The notes under the pieces are model-generated. The model did not search any database. It was given only the letters and a program-made list of their open reading frames with translations, and was not told where the DNA came from. A stretch of DNA of 64,000 nt from Deinandra increscens subsp. villosa (Eukaryota; Streptophyta; Magnoliopsida; Asterales; Asteraceae), in the NCBI GenBank assembly GCA_039602395.1, contig JBCNJP010000003.1, positions 29,946,202-30,010,201 of the forward strand, read 5' to 3'. Positions 1-10,075 of the stretch are shown here, piece by piece (position 1 is the stretch's first letter; every line of letters starts with the position of its first letter). Both the position numbers and the translations under genes were made by a program.

Positions 1-357
1 TTGGCTGATCGAAAAGCTGTCTTGGCTGATCGAAAAGCTGTTTGGCTGATCGAAAAGCTGTTTGGCTGATCGAAAAGCTGGCTTGGCTGATCGAAAAGCT
101 GTCTTGGCTGATCGAAAAGCTGTTCGGCTGATCGAAAAGCTGTCTTGGCTGATCGAAAAGCTGTTTGGCTGATCGAAAAGCTGTCTTGGCTGATCGAAAA
201 GCTGTTTGGCTGATCGAAAAGCTGTTTGGCTGATCGAAAAGCTGTCTTGGCTGATCGAAAAGCTGTTTGGCTGATCGAAAAGCTGTCTTGGCTGATCGAA
301 AAGCTGTTTGGCTGATCGAAAAGCTGTCTTGGCTGATCGAAAAGCTGTTTGGCAGAT
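1..357. repeat. 18-unit tandem array of a 19-21 bp motif
   Basis: About 18 head-to-tail copies of TTGGCTGATCGAAAAGCTGT, alternating between a CTGTTTGG and a CTGTCTTGG junction, so the unit length alternates around 19-21 bp. The last copy has CAGATCG in place of CTGATCG. The array begins at the window edge and may be longer. It lies in the leader (between the primer binding site and gag) of N0. From 358 to 500 the same GATCGAAAAG word continues in degenerate form. Confidence 0.95.
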
Positions 358-667
358 CGAAAAGTCACAAAAGGGGACTTTTCGACTGATATAGCCTGAT
401 CGAAAAGCCTCAAGGGGGCTTTACCGATCGAAAAGTGTGGCAGAAAAGGGTTTTTTCGATCAGTTTGACTGATCGAAAAGTCTGTGACAGGGCCGAAAAG
501 TCTTTAAAACAAGAGCTGTTGGTCACGATCTCTTCTTGTTCAGTTCGAAACCTGCAAAACAAATAATCTTCCACCTTGCGACACACGAAAACACCACAAA
601 CTCAAACGGTCAGTTAATAAAAACTTGAATCGGATATCGCGAGAGCCTCGAAACTTGCGTTTCTTGG

Positions 668-678
668 CTCTGATACCA
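668..678 (-). other. Primer binding site (initiator tRNA-Met) of N0
   Basis: The plus strand reads CTCTGATACCA, so the minus strand reads TGGTATCAGAG, complementary to the 3' end of initiator tRNA-Met. It lies 2 bases inside the LTR edge at 681. It sets the element orientation as minus. Confidence 0.9.
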
Positions 679-680
679 AT

Positions 681-1077
681 TGTAAGGATCAAATTAGTCC
701 TCACGCGATATCTAGACTAGTGAAACCGTGCGGAATCCGGTTTAACTAGTTGATTCAAGAAAACAGTGAAAGATTATAATCGAAAAGTATAATAAAGCAA
801 GTAAACAAACCGATTAGAAGACAAACTGATTGTATTGATCACTGGAATCTGCTTACACCTTGATCGAAATTCTCAAGGGAGAATTTCGATAATCACCACT
901 AACACCACAAAACACTAGCTTTACTCCACAATCAACAACCTAATAATGAGAGGAGAGCTTCCCTTATATAGGGAGTCTCCAACTTGCTAAACAAGACACC
1001 CTAAAAACCCTAATTAGACATTAATTTCCGGATTTGACCATCTAGGCCCACTAAACTCCCTCTAAACACTTTCTAAT
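681..1077 (-). repeat. N0 LTR (truncated by gap)
   Basis: Begins TGTAAGGATCAAA and is similar to the N1 LTRs at 26928 and 32426. It shares the GTGCGGAATCCGG box, the GAGAGGAGAGCTTCCC-TTATATAGGG promoter-like stretch near 950-975 and the following CTAAACAAGACACC. About 100 bp of its far end are missing in the N run. Confidence 0.85.
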
Positions 1078-1577
1078 NNNNNNNNNNNNNNNNNNNNNNN
1101 NNNNNNNNNNNNNNNNNNNNNNNNNNNNNNNNNNNNNNNNNNNNNNNNNNNNNNNNNNNNNNNNNNNNNNNNNNNNNNNNNNNNNNNNNNNNNNNNNNNN
1201 NNNNNNNNNNNNNNNNNNNNNNNNNNNNNNNNNNNNNNNNNNNNNNNNNNNNNNNNNNNNNNNNNNNNNNNNNNNNNNNNNNNNNNNNNNNNNNNNNNNN
1301 NNNNNNNNNNNNNNNNNNNNNNNNNNNNNNNNNNNNNNNNNNNNNNNNNNNNNNNNNNNNNNNNNNNNNNNNNNNNNNNNNNNNNNNNNNNNNNNNNNNN
1401 NNNNNNNNNNNNNNNNNNNNNNNNNNNNNNNNNNNNNNNNNNNNNNNNNNNNNNNNNNNNNNNNNNNNNNNNNNNNNNNNNNNNNNNNNNNNNNNNNNNN
1501 NNNNNNNNNNNNNNNNNNNNNNNNNNNNNNNNNNNNNNNNNNNNNNNNNNNNNNNNNNNNNNNNNNNNNNNNNNNNN
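1078..1577. other. Assembly gap (500 N)
   Basis: A run of exactly 500 N, a fixed-size scaffold join. The true distance and content are unknown. The left edge lies inside the N0 LTR; the right edge is unrelated AT-rich DNA. Confidence 1.
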
Positions 1578-2640
1578 TTAATTTCCTTTATAACAATTAG
1601 TGTGTTGATGTATTTTGGAGATATTTCGGTAAAAAACTGTTTTTTTCTATCAAAATGATTAGTTTTTTTTTTCTTACAATGAAACTATAGTTTTAGCAAC
1701 TTACGGTCCATTTAACATGTTTCATTTTTTACTTTAATTTTTATACCCGTTTGACCCGCGAGAGCTAAATAACCCAAATCAATCTCCGCTTAAGTAAACA
1801 GGTTGAAATCGTCACTTCTTTATACTGATCAGATCGACTAAAATCAGATTACATAATTATTAGATTACATAATTATTAAATGGCACTGCTTTATTACATA
1901 CTAATTAAAAGAGTCGACAAGTATTTTAAATTCAGTGTAAACTAATTGGTTTTTTGACGCATCATTTAGGAATGTGATGATGTTTAAAATAAAACAAATA
2001 TACTTGGGATGATATTTCACAAGAAGTTAAATGTGATGTTTAAAATAAATACAAAATATACCATTGGGTCACGGCTATATTTATGTAAATTTTATTCAAA
2101 TAATGATGTGCGAATAACAATATACAAGTTTATTAGATCACACACATGTATAACACATCAAAATTACTTTGAGTTTTTATTTTTTATTTTTTAGAATATT
2201 ACAATATGATTTTTTTTAAATTGTAAATATGTTGTTACGTTTTAAAATCTTTCTACTTAAATGGCTCCATTTTTCTATTTCTTATTTTATAAAAATCCGA
2301 ATACAATATTATGACGTTTGAGTTACTACTTTCGGATGAAGGTTAATATAAAGTTTCGAACGATTGCAGATTGTTATTGAAATACACAAAATGCTCACTA
2401 GGTTAATATCTTTTTTACAATTTTTTTTTTGTTTTATTAAATTTTTGTATTCTTATTCAGTATTAGTGTTGGAATCATATTCATAAAAGTAAGCAACTTA
2501 AGATAAATATCATTTGCTTGAAACACACAAAATGCTCACTAGGTTAATACCTTTTTTACAAAACTCTTTAATTATAGATTTAGGGTATGGATTTTGAAAG
2601 TGATCTTGATCAGGTTCAAGTATCGTGTTAGTTGTTGACG
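1578..2640. other. AT-rich unassigned DNA
   Basis: No gene recognised; only short chance reading frames. Two local duplications are visible. A GTGATG-TTTAAAATAAA-type block recurs at about 1974 and 2032. A roughly 36-bp block with AAATGCTCACTAGGTTAATA recurs at about 2385-2421 and 2522-2560. These may be internal parts of the Helitron ending at 2963, whose start was not found. Confidence 0.5.
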
Positions 2641-2963
2641 TCGCCTGCAATGTAGTCCGCCTTAGCCGCATCGCGCATGATGCACCCAGTTTTATGAGTC
2701 ATGTAAATTGTCGTCACCGCTGGACGCTCATGTACCGCATTATAAATTGTCGTCCTGTCACATCGCGCTAACGGAATCAAATATCACGTTATAAATTACC
2801 GTTAACGCCTAACACGTGAACAAAAGACAAATAAAATGCTATAAACGGTCGCCCGCCGCAACGAATACCTCGATGTAAATTGTCGTACCGCCATAACAAA
2901 CGACCAGAAGACGAATAACACACTATACACTGTCGCCGCCGCAACGCGCGGGCACACGGCTAG
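2640..2963 (+). mobile_element. Helitron A, 3' terminal region
   Basis: The last 60 bp (about 2904-2963) nearly repeat the last 60 bp of Helitron B (about 7110-7170). They include a GC hairpin (arms CCGC at 2936-2939 and GCGG at 2948-2951), then about 12 nt, then terminal CTAG at 2960-2963 followed by T. Hairpin plus CTRR is the defining 3' end of Helitrons. Upstream the motif TATAAA-NTGTCG with CGCCGCAACG recurs in degenerate form. The 5' end is not identified and may lie in AT-rich DNA or in the gap. Confidence 0.75.
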
Positions 2964-3276
2964 TCTATTACTATATATAATACATATTGGAGAGAGAAAA
3001 TGATTTGTCTTGATTTTAAGACGCGTACAAGTTAATATGCATGATGTACAAGTTGATAAAGCGTGAACATTTTGGCTGAGAGGCGGTACTTTTGGTTTTA
3101 CGAATACAACCCTAATTCACATCCATTTTGAATTTCCCAGCCGTCTCTTTCCCGTATTCTCTCTCAAACCCTAAATCTCGCTTCCGGCCTTCTCTTCTGA
3201 TCATCTGGTAGGCGGTATTCTGATTATCATCAATCTTTCGCCTTATCTTCTGTTTTATTTCGTCAAGCAAACGAAA

Positions 3277-3440
3277 ATGAACAACCACCACCTGGCTACC
3301 GCTTCCGTTTATCGTCTACTGAAGCACACATCTAAAAAATATTCTTTATCGATCATACCTGTGAAGCTATATGTCAATCGGAATGGTAGCCCCGAAGCAA
3401 TCATTCGATTCATACAAGATACCGTTTTCTTAGTAAATCG
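3277..3440 (+). pseudogene. Exon-like captured fragment, unrecognised
   Basis: A pyrimidine-rich, 5'-UTR-like stretch (about 3100-3276) with CCCTAAATCTCGC leads to an ATG at 3277. An open frame of 54 codons follows and ends at a good splice donor (CG|GTAAGC at 3441). The peptide starts MNNHHLATASVYRLLKHTSK and includes PVKLYVNRNGSPEA. I do not recognise the family. A possible next exon starts at 3673 after TTGCAG, but joining it in phase hits a stop within ten codons. It looks like the 5' end of a host gene captured by the Helitron and no longer functional. Confidence 0.4.
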
Positions 3441-4150
3441 GTAAGCATCAAACTATGCTTCTGCGTTCTTTCCGTTGTCGGTCATTTTTTTCTTTTTTAC
3501 TTTCTCCCAGTTTTGTCCTGTTAGACAAAGGGGTTGAACTTTCCTCAAAATATATTCAAGGATTTTGAGAAATCAAAGGTTATTCCAAGGTTCTTCATGA
3601 ATATAGGATTACTTTTGTTAACAAACAAATTTGAAATCTTTATATGTATATGCTCATATAATTTTATTGCAGGGATTTTAGGGAAATCTGGTATTTATGA
3701 TATCAGACTTGAACATATCTTGGGTGAGTTGTTTTATATATGAAATTTTTTACACGCGATTCGCAAATTAAGTTGTTTCTTTTTCAATTTCAGTTGTGTT
3801 TTCTGTTGGTAGAAGGGACCAGACAAATTCATGTAGACAATGAGTTCATTTGGGTCGGATGTTTGCTACAAAGATTCATTTCTTAATCATCTGATTGTGC
3901 AGGTATGTTTAAATCGATTTTTAGGGTTTTGATTTCTTGGTATAATCATCTTCTCACGAAATGTGTTTAGGGTTCAAGCCTCCTAAAGCCATGGACGATC
4001 GATTGTTCCTACGACATGTATGTTTCAATAGTTTGTATACCCTTGTGTTGAAATTGATGTTGTAATTTATATGTTGGATTCATATTACATTTTATTTAGA
4101 GGAATCTGTGTTAAATTCTTTAAATACGTATAGATGAAGCTGGATTATAG

Positions 4151-4454
4151 GTGATAAACATGTTGTTTGGATGAGCCTCGGTGATGAGGCCTTGAGTTTG
4201 CCTGAGGGGTTCAGGGTTGTTGAGGAGTGAACAAGGAGAAGTTTAGCTGTTGAGAATCACCATAGAAGGTTTTATTTGCCTCAATACCATCCAGAGGTAA
4301 ATTGAGTTGGGTCTATTCATTATGTGAATTTTCATGTTATTCTGCAACCATGTGCATTATCTGGAGGTGTGAATATTGTTGTTGCAGCCACTATTGTTCA
4401 TAAAGCAGTTGGAGAAAGGCTTCATTGTATTTTTGTAGACAATGGTTTATTAAG
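4151..4454 (+). pseudogene. GMP synthase (glutamine-hydrolysing) gene fragment, broken
   Basis: Two exon-like blocks. Block 1 (4151-4296), after an AG acceptor and before a GT donor, reads GDKHVVWMSLGDEALSLPEGF, then an in-frame stop, then VENHHRRFYLPQYHPE. This matches the end of the glutamine amidotransferase domain of GMP synthase, where the QYHPE box carries the catalytic His and Glu. Block 2 (about 4346-4454) reads CALSGGV, then AATIVHKAVGERLHCIFVDNGLLR. This is the start of the ATP-pyrophosphatase domain; the family P-loop SGGVDS has become SGGVNI. The real enzyme converts XMP to GMP in purine synthesis. This copy is a fragment with a stop and a mutated P-loop. Identification is from recognised motifs, not an alignment. 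Confidence 0.8.
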
Positions 4455-4512
4455 GTGAGATTTTGATCTGCTGTTACGTATTTTTGTAGACAATAGTTTA
4501 TTAAAGTTTCCT
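4428..4512. repeat. Local duplication of a GMP synthase exon end
   Basis: The block GTATTTTTGTAGACAATGG with the following TTATTAAGG (about 4429-4456) is repeated at about 4483-4511 with a few base changes (CAATAG, TTAAAG). The second copy interrupts the presumed intron after the captured exon, a post-capture rearrangement. Confidence 0.7.
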
Positions 4513-6890
4513 GCGGGCCGACCAAATCCGGCCAGGGCATCTTCAGAGACCAACTTATTTTGTTTGTATTCAATTTGGGGCCCTCATCATCGTTCAGAGG
4601 CCAATATACTTCTCAACTGTTTGATTCATCTCCTGTCAAATTGAGTGCTACAGCATAAACACAGGTACTTAATGCCTGAAAGTAGGCATCAAATCAGACC
4701 CATTTACATAAGATGGGTTGATTCGGGTTATGTTTTATCTTAAACTGGGATGTAAAGAAATGACTATTGTAGATTACAAATTTTGAGCCCTAGGTTCTCA
4801 TGAGAACAAGTAAAAGATTGAACATTGAGATTCTTAAAACTATAATGCTTTTAGTTTAATTTCTATTCTATGGTTTTTTCTTGACAGTTAGATATTTTAA
4901 TTCAATTTATATATTAAAATTTGCAATTATCAACTAATAAAAAGTATCTAATCAGAAAATGTTGCAGTTGTGGCTGTCGGTGGTTTTAACAAGTTGTGGA
5001 TTGCTAAAATTTCTTTTAATTACTACTCCCATAGATTTATTTAAGAATGTATTGTTTTCAACTTTGTTTCAGCCTTTCAGGAACTTCAATTTAGGAACTT
5101 CAACAAGGTAAATCTGAACGTGTGAAATCCGGTGCTAGGTTGGGTTGTCGAATGGTGGCTGGTGATTACCATGGTTAGAAAATGAAGGTCCGTTTCAGTT
5201 CAATATGGATATCCATTAGTTTCTATAAATGATTGAGGAGGTAATAACACAAACCCCGCACTGATCTATTTATCAATATGTTTAATTTAATAGATATAAA
5301 TTTACTGGATTATGTATCTTACTTGTGTAGTTACAGGCCTGGAAAAGGAACAACATTAAAAAAATTGCCAGGATCAATTGGGGCTGTGTGTTAAAAGTTA
5401 TGGATCTGACAGGAATATTATTTTATAAAGGAATTATAACTTGGTTATGTATATCAGTATATCTAATATGGACATTATAACTTGGTTATAACTCGGACCG
5501 TTGATACATCAATGGATGAGTGGTTGCAGGTTTGTTTCTCTTACTTACACAATTAAATGTTTGTTCTCTGCTGTTAAAAGGTCCCTAATCTTGGTTTCCG
5601 ATCATGGCAGGGATTTTCTTTCTCCGCTAATTGCTGAATTTTGATAAAGTTTAGCAAATGGGTCAAAGTTTAAAGTTTCAACGCATAAACTTTCCTGACG
5701 AGTCAAATTTTGTATTTCTTTTCTTGTTGAGGAATTGAGGACCTGCTGCTATATTCGTGACCCATCAATAGAAGGTGTGCAGTTAACCCTGATGGTCTTT
5801 GTAAGAAATAATCAATTTCTTGGACAATGTGGTCACGTTTTTATTATTTTAGGATTTGAGACCTTTTTACCTTTAAGAATCACATATGGATAAAACAAAT
5901 ACGGTTGTCACCCGCATTAAATAGGCTATAACCTTATCGGTTTTACACAAGAGGTTTTTACCCTCAAGAGTCATATATGGATATTAAAGATGCTCGCTGG
6001 CGCACCTATTTGTTTTTTTTATAATATTAAGTTAATAATAATTTAGATGTCTTTTAAATTGAATGTTCAAGAATACCTAACGGAATAGAGATCTGCACAA
6101 CTAATGACATAAACTAAATCGATGCTACGAACGAGAAAACTAACAGACATACAATATGTCATGAGATGATTGATAAACTAACAGAAAACAAGCACTGCGT
6201 TGGTTGATTGTTACATGGTAAATCATGATTGACATTTTGTTCCGAGTATAGTTGTGCACTATTTGATTTGGTGAATTACTAAAGCGAGTTGATTAGTGTC
6301 TTTAGTTCTTAAAAATAATGCATTTGTTTTAGAAGACAAACATGAAATATTAATTTGGGTAACTCACAATAACAATGTTTATAACCATTTACCCAGCCTT
6401 ATTCATTCAATAAGTTGGTTATTATTTAATTGAGATTTGTAAGGCTCGTGTCGTAGATTACACCGATACTACGATTGAGAAAGTAACAAAGATACAATAC
6501 AATATATCACGAGAGAAATAAACAAAAATAAAATGCCGCGTTGGTTGATTGTCGCCGTCGCCGCATCCCCCGGGTTTCCCACCAAGTGCAGACAGTATGA
6601 ATCCTGTTGGAAACACCATCAATATTAGACAAGGGCCGGAAAGAGATGGAAAGATCTGAGAAGAACTACCCACGAGAATCATAATTTTCGAAGAGCAGGA
6701 AGAAGAGATATCATTACAAAAAAATATTATAAAATTAGAACATGTTTTCCCTACTGAGCCTTGAAACTATTACCATTTATGAGAATTTTAGCGGCTAATA
6801 GTACTACTTCATTTGACCATTGAATTATTTTACTGCCTTATTTCACCACATTGAGTTGCAATTATTATTATTTGTACATATATAACGGTT
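4513..6890. other. Helitron B interior, non-coding or unrecognised
   Basis: No open frame of convincing quality. Short exon-like stretches are present, for example near 5060-5105 (after TTTGTTTCAG) and 5340-5400, but I cannot assign a family. The region 6030-6550 contains two degenerate copies of a block with TGCGTTGGTTGATTGT (about 6196 and 6538). Confidence 0.4.
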
Positions 6891-7169
6891 CTACATCGTT
6901 ATAAAGAACACACCAAGTAAATCACGATTAACATTGCGTCATGATCTCATCATACACGACATCATACACGATTGTAGTTTGCCGCCAGACCGCGAGAACA
7001 GAAAAGAATACTGCGTTATAAATTACCGTCGCTGCCGAATGTGCGAACATAACACAAATAACAAGCTATAAACTTTAAGTCTATAAACTATCTCCCGCCG
7101 CAACGCGCGAACAGAAGACGAATAACACGCTATACACTGTCGCCGCCGCAACGCGCGGGCACACGACTA

Positions 7170-7170
<1 letters not shown>

Positions 7171-7216
<46 letters not shown>
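7171..7216. repeat. (TA)n microsatellite
   Basis: About 23 TA units directly abutting the CTAG terminus of Helitron B, the preferred type of Helitron target. Confidence 0.95.
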
Positions 7217-7219
<3 letters not shown>

Positions 7220-7339
7220 ATAATTAAGTATATTATATATACTTTACTTTTTATCGATCAATTAAATATTATTGCTGATACGATCAATCTCCCTTGAGCG
7301 CATATTTATTAATTAACTAATTGAATTAATTGTACGTAG

Positions 7340-8066
7340 GACATGATCAATTCTGCGCACAATACATCGCGGAAACAATCTACTCAATCAAACTCATCTC
7401 AAAGGTCGGCCGATAAGGTACGGATTTGAAACAGTTCTGAATTTGAGTTGATCTGGAAGATTCTAGTTCATCCGGATAGTTAAAGTTCCACAGGATAGGT
7501 AAGGTTCATCAGGATAGTAAAAAGTTCATCAGGATAGTTAGAGTTCATCGGGATAGTTAGAGTTGATCCGGTAGATTCTAGTTCATCTGGATGAACATGC
7601 GTCCCTAGTTATAGTTCACTGTGTTGGTTATAGTTCATCCGGATAGTTAAAGTTCACCAGTATAGGTAAAGTTCATCAGGATAGTTAAAGTTCATCAGGA
7701 TAGTTAGAGTTGTTCCGGAATATAATTAATAATTAACTGTGCCGGCTATGATAAGTTTGTACTTCATCCGAATGGTTATCTGGATAGTTAACTAATGTTT
7801 AGCCAGTTATGATCGATATGATTTTATTAATTAATTGAATTGTAGGTCACTTCTGCGACTCTATCACAACACACTCCTCCATCTACAACAGCGTCGCAAA
7901 AGGAAAGGGTAACTATTTTAATTTACACAGTTGTGTACTTCCCTTATAACTAATTGCTCTATGATCATTTAATTAAATGCTGATGCTGTCTTTAGGTGAG
8001 AAAGAGAAAAATGATAGAAGCAGCAGCTATAGCAGCCAGTGCTGCTGGGGCATCAGAGCAGGAAGT

Positions 8067-8115
<49 letters not shown>

Positions 8116-8401
8116 TTTAGAAATTTGACAAATCGCTTTGACGTTATCGTTAATTAATATATATGTTACTAATCAGTTAATTACATGGTGTCAATTTAGG
8201 AAAAGAATAAGAGACATGCAGCTTGTAAAGTACCTCCTAAGAAGAGTGATCATCAGTTGGAAAAACCAAATAATTATGATGTCATTGCAGCTGCTATCGA
8301 TCTGCAGCCAGTAATCCAAAAGGTATATAGATTAGTATATACCACAATTTTTGTATTCTATTTTTTACTTTAATTAATTAATTGTTTATATATATGCTAT
8401 A

Positions 8402-8469
<68 letters not shown>

Positions 8470-9021
8470 GTCACTTCTGATCAGGGGAGCCAAACTGCGA
8501 CGTTGCACATGGAGGGGGATCCACTAAACGTCGTGGGAATGGCTGAATTATTACCAAAACAAAAAGATGAGAAGATTCATGGAAGTCCATTACCTCCTGG
8601 TTGCCGTAGAATTAAAGTTTATCAGGTCAAAAAGGGTGCAACATTTTTACCATTCCCAGTAGATGATAAAACAACGCTTTCGGAGGTTGAAAATAAATAT
8701 ATTATTGCATGGCCGATGAACCGAATGATCCTTCATTCTAATAACAAGTCAGATAGATCACAGCCGGTTGATCATTCTACGGTTCAAAGAGTACTGGAAC
8801 AACCACAGGTAATTACTACATTAATTAATCGTATCCGCTAATTAATTAACTATATATATATATATATGATCGGTTTTATTTGTCATATATGTTTCCAGGG
8901 GAAATCAAAGATTACGAAAGTGTACGTAACACCAAACAAGCTGAATCAAAATCTGATAAATAGAAAAATCACACGGCACCAGCAGAAGCAGCTGATCAGC
9001 ACGGACAAGAAATTATTATAG
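7340..9021 (+). CDS. CACTA TNP-like protein, last six exons (DUF8039-type region)
   Basis: Exons 7340-7417, 7846-7908, 7996-8067, 8200-8322, 8485-8808 and 8899-9021 each end at GT and begin after AG. All introns are phase 0, giving 261 codons ending in TAG. Early exons encode a Ser/Thr/Gln- then Lys/Ala-rich linker. Exon 5 (DPLNVVGMAELL, HGSPLPPGC, LPFPVDDKTTLSE, IAWPMN) matches the globular domain (DUF8039 in my judgement) common at the C-terminus of plant CACTA-associated transposase-like genes. The last exon is short and basic, suited to DNA binding. Upstream exons with the transposase core are missing, so this copy cannot be autonomous. No stop or frameshift breaks these exons. Confidence 0.75.
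7465..7730. repeat. Intronic minisatellite, about 20-bp unit
   Basis: Imperfect tandem copies of AGTTCATCAGGATAGTTAA (variants CCGGATAG, TCGGGATAG), roughly a dozen, fill the first intron of the CACTA gene between 7418 and 7845. Confidence 0.85.
8069..8111. repeat. (TA)n microsatellite in intron
   Basis: About 21 TA units starting at the splice donor GTATAT of the third listed exon of the CACTA gene. Confidence 0.95.
8402..8469. repeat. (ATT)n microsatellite in intron
   Basis: About 22 ATT units in the intron before exon 5 of the CACTA gene, ending 15 bp before the AG acceptor. Confidence 0.95.
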
Positions 9022-9164
9022 AAATTAAACTTTGATTAGTGTCGTATGTTATCTTTTTGAACAGCGTCATGATTAGTGTATGTACATTAATTTTTAATTA
9101 TAATATATGATTTTTAAGGTTTCTCTATACTAATTAATTAATATATAATTAATTGTAATTAAGA

Positions 9165-10075
9165 AAATATATGTGACCATATATATAATACCAAATGCCA
9201 CACTTTTTATATTTTAACGTGGCCGTTGCCACCATTTGGCCACGCTTATTGGGACAAATTATCTGATTTCAACTACCCTTTGGCCATTTTTTTTCCCAAT
9301 TATATGTGGCTAAAACACAAATATACGTGACCATATAATACCAAAGGCCACGTTTTTTATATCTTAACGTGGCCGTTGCCACCCTTTGGCCACCCGTATT
9401 GAGACAAAATGTATGATTTCAACTACCCTTTGGCCACTTTCTTTTTCCAAATATATGTGGCTAAAACACAAATATACGTGACCATATAATACCAAAGGCC
9501 ACGCTTTTTATATTTTAATGTGGCCGTTGCCACCCTTTGGCCACGCTTATTGGGACAAAATTTATGATTTCAGCAACCCATTTGGCCACGTTTTTTCAAA
9601 TCATATGTGGCTAAAACACAAATATACGTGACCATATAATACCAAAGGCCACGCTATTCATATTTTAACGTGGCGGTTGCCACCCTTTGGCCACGCGTAT
9701 TGGGACAAAAATTATAATTTCAGCAACGCATTTGGCCACGTTTTTTTTATAACATATGTGGCTAAAACACAAATATACATGACCATATAATACCAAAGGC
9801 CACGCTTTTGATATTTTAACGTGGCCGTTGCCACCTTTTGGCCACGCGTACTGTGACAAAATGTATGATTTCAGCAACCCTTTGGCCACGTATTTTTATA
9901 ATGTATGTGGCTAAAACACGAATATACGTGACCATAAAATACCAAAGGCCACGTTAACCAAACACATGTGGCCGTTGGGACCCTTTGGCCACGCTTTTCT
10001 GAAGAATTGTTTGATTACAACAACAAATATTGGTACCCTTTAGTCACGCTTATAGGTGGCTTCAGCCACTGATAT
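9165..10075. repeat. CACTA subterminal tandem repeats, about 150-bp unit
   Basis: Six degenerate copies, with GTGACCATATAATACCAAAG starting near 9172, 9330, 9479, 9629, 9779 and 9929. Each unit carries several GGCCACG or CGTGGCC words in both orientations, plus GTGGCTAAAACACAAATATA. Dense short direct and inverted motifs next to the end are typical of CACTA subterminal regions, where the TNPA-type protein binds. Confidence 0.9.

Larger units (their letters stand above)
1..1077 (-). mobile_element. N0: partial Copia-like LTR retrotransposon, leader plus 5' LTR
   Basis: In element orientation (minus strand) this is the 5' LTR followed by the start of the internal region. On the plus strand GGCTCTGATACCA (666-678), identical to the 3' end of plant initiator tRNA-Met, precedes TGTAAGGATC at 681, the same arrangement as at the right LTR of N1 (32413-32426). 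The LTR sequence up to 1077 matches N1 LTR sequence, including the CTCTAAACACTTTCTAAT stretch, and then runs into the N gap. The leader at 1-660 is rich in GATCGAAAAG motifs, like the N1 leader. No coding sequence is visible. Same family as N1 or a close relative; the rest lies outside the window or in the gap. Confidence 0.85.
2964..7170 (+). mobile_element. Helitron B, candidate full-length gene-capturing Helitron
   Basis: The 3' end is clear: hairpin arms CCGC (7143-7146) and GCGG (7155-7158), then terminal CTAG at 7167-7170, followed by T of a TA repeat, as expected for insertion between A and T. The 5' end is proposed at 2964, where TCTATTACTATATATAATA, a Helitron-like 5' TC terminus, follows directly on the CTAG of Helitron A. 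Length would be 4.2 kb. No Rep/helicase is seen, so it would be non-autonomous. Inside are exon-like sequences and a GMP synthase fragment, i.e. captured host DNA. The 3' end is firm; the 5' end is inferred. Confidence 0.65.

Noticed and set aside
1..357. CRISPR-like array of short repeats
   Set aside because: Units are directly adjacent with no unique spacers, and the context is a plant retrotransposon leader.
666..678. tRNA gene fragment (GGCTCTGATACCA), also at 26769, 32411 and 44377
   Set aside because: Only the 3' end of the tRNA is present, each time directly beside an LTR: these are primer binding sites.
6458..6682. Minus-strand 74-residue frame with SALGGKPGGCGDGD
   Set aside because: Could be another captured fragment, but I cannot name a family and no splice context supports it.
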